NCBI GenBank assembly: GCA_012027055.1
Contig: VEPF01000463.1
Coordinates: 1 to 7,135 of the forward strand
DNA: 7,135 nt
DNA from: Gemmatimonadota bacterium
GTDB taxonomy: Bacteria > Gemmatimonadota > Gemmatimonadetes > Longimicrobiales > RSA9
Direction: 5' to 3'
A program made the translations under genes and the position numbers. Within the stretch, counting starts at the first letter, position 1. Every line of letters begins with the position of its first letter. The notes below the pieces were generated by a model, which was not told the origin of the DNA, did no database searches, and worked only from the letters and a program-made list of their open reading frames with translations. Positions 5,312-7,135 of the stretch are shown here, piece after piece.

Positions 5312-6454
5312 TCAGCCCGCCGCGCGCCAGGCCGCCAGTACCTCGGCCTCCCGCGCAGCGGTGAGCCCGGCGCGGAGGCGCGCCTGGCGCTCGGGCGGAC
5401 GGGAGCGGTGGTAGGCGAGCGTCGCCTGCGCGGTATCGGCCAGGGTGCGGAAGGTCAGCCCGGCGGCGATCTCGCGGGTCAGGTCGAAGCGGGCGAAGCC
5501 CTCGTTGCCGGGCGTGGGCGGCTGCCAGACGGGCATCTCCGCGTACGGGCGGACGCGGTGCTGCGCCAGGAACTCGGCGGGCACCCAGGTCCAGGAGAGC
5601 GGGGCGTCGGTCACGGCGGCTATGCCATAGACCATTTCCGCCATGGACCGGCCGTTCTTCGGGCCCACGGCCATGAAGCGGCCGAACGCGTGCTGCTCGC
5701 AGAGGCGCACGCACCACTCGGCCAGGTCGCGCGCGTCGATCACCTGGACGCGATCGCTGCCATCCCCAGGAACGAGGATTTCACCGCCGCGCGCGATGCG
5801 CACCGGCCAGTATGTGAAGCGGTCCGTCTCATCTCCCGGGCCGATGATGAGACCGGGGCGCACGATGGTGGCGCGCTCCGGGAAGGCGCGCTGCGCTTCG
5901 CCTTCCGCAAGCGCCTTGGCCAGGCCGTACGGGTACGGCTGGCCCTCCTTCCAGCCCTCGGTGGTCTCAGGCGTATAGAGCGGCGCGTCCACGGTGGCGG
6001 GCACCATGCTGATGTCGCGGTACACCGAGCGAGTCGAGATGAACAGGTATTGTCCCACGGCGTCCTTCAGCGCCGCCGCCGCTTCGCGCACCCATTGCGG
6101 CGCGGTGGCCGACGAAGCGCTGTTGTCGATCACCGCGTCCCAGGTGCGGCCTTTGAGCGACGCGTAGTCGTTCACCGCCCGGTCGCCCGTCACCTCCTCC
6201 ACGCCCTCGACGGCCGCGTGCGCGGTGCGGCCGCGGTTGAAGGTGGTGACCTGGTGGCCGCGCTCCACCGCGTAGCGGACCTGGTAGGGCCCGATGAAGC
6301 CGGTGCCGCCCAGAATGAGCAGGCGGAGCTGGCGGGGCGCGGGAGCCGCGGGCGTCGGTGGTGCACCCTGCGCGTTCACGTCGAGCATGCCGAGGGCAAC
6401 GGCGCTGGCGGCAGCCGCAGCGGTGCCGATGAAAGTCCTGCGATCGGTGGTCAC
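5312..6454 (-). CDS. Tat-exported NAD(P)-dependent epimerase/dehydratase (extended SDR)
   Basis: This is a 380-residue protein starting with GTG at 6452-6454, which overlaps the stop of the upstream lipoprotein gene as GTGA, so the two are likely translationally coupled. The N-terminus MTTDRRTFIGTAAAAASAVALG is a twin-arginine signal (R5 R6), with a likely cut after VNA (28). The Rossmann domain follows: GGTGFIG at 49-55, then TFNRGRT (71-77), whose Arg residues after strand beta-2 suggest NADP preference. The SDR active site is visible as FISTRSVY (138-145) with YGLAK (Y176, K180). Other conserved pieces are RPGLIIGPGDETDRF (199-213) and VQVIDARDLAEW (236-247). The family acts on sugar nucleotides or other small carbonyl and hydroxyl compounds; the substrate here is unknown. 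The FNRGRT layout is like the CSP41/isoflavone-reductase side of the extended or atypical SDRs. Folded, cofactor-loaded export by Tat would explain an NAD(P) enzyme outside the cytoplasm. Confidence 0.9.
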   Translation of the reverse strand: MTTDRRTFIGTAAAAASAVALGMLDVNAQGAPPTPAAPAPRQLRLLILGGTGFIGPYQVRYAVERGHQVTTFNRGRTAHAAVEGVEEVTGDRAVNDYASLKGRTWDAVIDNSASSATAPQWVREAAAALKDAVGQYLFISTRSVYRDISMVPATVDAPLYTPETTEGWKEGQPYPYGLAKALAEGEAQRAFPERATIVRPGLIIGPGDETDRFTYWPVRIARGGEILVPGDGSDRVQVIDARDLAEWCVRLCEQHAFGRFMAVGPKNGRSMAEMVYGIAAVTDAPLSWTWVPAEFLAQHRVRPYAEMPVWQPPTPGNEGFARFDLTREIAAGLTFRTLADTAQATLAYHRSRPPERQARLRAGLTAAREAEVLAAWRAAG

Positions 6455-6939
6455 GGTTGTGCTCCCGGTCGGGTCGAGACGATGTGCCAGCCCTGCGCGC
6501 CGCGGGCGACGGTGTAGATCATGGGGCGCGCCACGCCCGTGCCTCCTCGCGACATGGCCTCGGCACGGACCTGAATCTCCTGCGTGTTTTCGATCTTCCC
6601 GGGCACCAGCGTTCCGGCGAGCGGCGTGATCCGGACGCTATCACCGCTCGGGAGCCGCCCCATGTCGGCGATGCCGGCAGTGGAGATCGATGGGTATAGC
6701 TCCCGCAGGCGTGCCTCGTCCCGGGAATTGATGGCCGCGGCGTAGGCGGCCAGCAGCTCGCCGATCTCCGCTTCCATCGCGTTGGCCGGCTCGGGCGCCC
6801 CCGCCACGCCGGAGTCGCCGGGCGGCAATGTCCCGCCCGCGTCCGCTCCGGTCTTTTCCGGTGGCGGGGGAGCGGTGTCGCGACATGCCGGGAGCAGGAT
6901 GGCTGCAGTGAGCGCCGGCCAGAGAATGGAGTGCCGCAC
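6451..6939 (-). CDS. Short lipoprotein carrying the duplicated C-terminal domain
   Basis: This is a 162-residue protein starting at GTG 6937-6939. That start is chosen because AAAGGAGG (6945-6952) lies 5 nt upstream and the frame then opens directly with a signal peptide; an in-frame start at 6984 would bury the signal. The signal is VRHSILWPALTAAILLPAC, with Cys19 in an LPAC lipobox. Residues 20-54 are a Pro/Gly/Ala-rich linker. Residues 55-162 match the C-terminal domain of the lipoprotein at 377-1207: 29 of 35 identical at 56-90, including AAYAAAINSR and RELYPSIS, and the YTVARGxxGWxIVS end (142-155). The N-terminal NTF2-like domain of that larger relative is missing. It is probably envelope-anchored, and its GTGA overlap with the Tat-exported SDR suggests that the two work together, perhaps as a holder or ligand-binding partner. 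No catalytic function can be assigned. Confidence 0.88.
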   Translation of the reverse strand: MRHSILWPALTAAILLPACRDTAPPPPEKTGADAGGTLPPGDSGVAGAPEPANAMEAEIGELLAAYAAAINSRDEARLRELYPSISTAGIADMGRLPSGDSVRITPLAGTLVPGKIENTQEIQVRAEAMSRGGTGVARPMIYTVARGAQGWHIVSTRPGAQP

Positions 6940-7135
6940 GGGAGCCTCCTTTGGTGCCTGCGCAAGATGGGAACGACCGCACACTCACCCGACAGCTTGC
7001 GGCGGCTGTGGTGACCGGTCCCGGTGGATCCAGAGTAGCAAAGTTGCGGGCAAGATAGGCCAGTGGCTGGCCGCAGCGGAAGAACAGCGCAGGGTTCGGT
7101 CGCGTTTCCCGGTGGCGCACGGGTGTGGCCGCGGG
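6940..7135 (-). promoter_or_regulatory. Leader and probable promoter region of the minus-strand gene set
   Basis: These 196 bp up to the window edge hold no credible gene. The strong Shine-Dalgarno AAAGGAGG is at 6945-6952. An AT-richer pocket around 7033-7052 (minus strand reads CAACTTTGCTACTCT) is the likeliest place for a promoter, but I could not find a good -35/-10 pair with 16-18 bp spacing. The gene further upstream lies outside the window. Confidence 0.4.

Noticed and set aside
5408..6517. A 369-codon plus-strand open frame
   Set aside because: It is antisense to the SDR gene, whose Tat signal, GGTGFIG and YxxxK motifs prove that the minus strand is coding.
7033..7052. A sigma70-like promoter in the AT-richer pocket upstream of the short lipoprotein
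   Set aside because: TACTCT could pass as a -10, but the bases 17 nt before it do not resemble a -35, so no separate promoter is called.

Overview
This window comes from a high-GC (roughly 70% or more by eye) bacterial chromosome. Its proteins carry lipoprotein, Sec and Tat export signals. The style of the large TPR protein, and of the NTF2-like domains fused to a short conserved C-terminal domain, resembles Gemmatimonadota or related soil and environmental phyla. That placement is an inference from protein style; no rRNA or marker gene is present. I see no tRNA, rRNA, CRISPR array, transposase, integrase or phage gene.

Layout, left to right. (1) Bases 1-66 (minus): the first 22 codons of an exported protein whose body lies outside the window. 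(2) Bases 67-376: no credible gene. (3) Bases 377-1792 (minus): a two-gene operon, first a COG2085-type dinucleotide-binding oxidoreductase, then, 12 bp later, a lipoprotein with an NTF2-like/SnoaL domain plus a second C-terminal domain. (4) Bases 1793-1934: a divergent promoter region with a 7-bp inverted repeat. (5) Bases 1935-4581 (plus): a secreted protein of chalcone-isomerase-like type, a cluster of inverted repeats around its stop codon, and a 618-residue membrane-anchored TPR protein. (6) A perfect 7-bp hairpin in the 21-bp gap between convergent genes. (7) Bases 4603-6939 (minus): in transcription order, a short lipoprotein, a Tat-exported extended SDR joined to it by a GTGA start/stop overlap, and, after 130 bp, a 192-residue protein of unknown family with two copies of a WHDPACxWH motif. 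(8) Bases 6940-7135: the leader of that gene set.

The most notable structure is a paralogous domain about 105 residues long. It forms the C-terminal half of the lipoprotein at 377-1207 and almost all of the mature part of the lipoprotein at 6451-6939. Over their best 35 residues the two copies match at 29 positions. Each copy sits next to a gene for a Rossmann-fold NAD(P)-binding enzyme. The second notable item is the Trp/His/Cys-rich repeat protein at 4603-5181, which I cannot assign to a family. Much of the rest looks like ordinary housekeeping or envelope-associated chromosome, and nothing here proves a new defence or mobile system.
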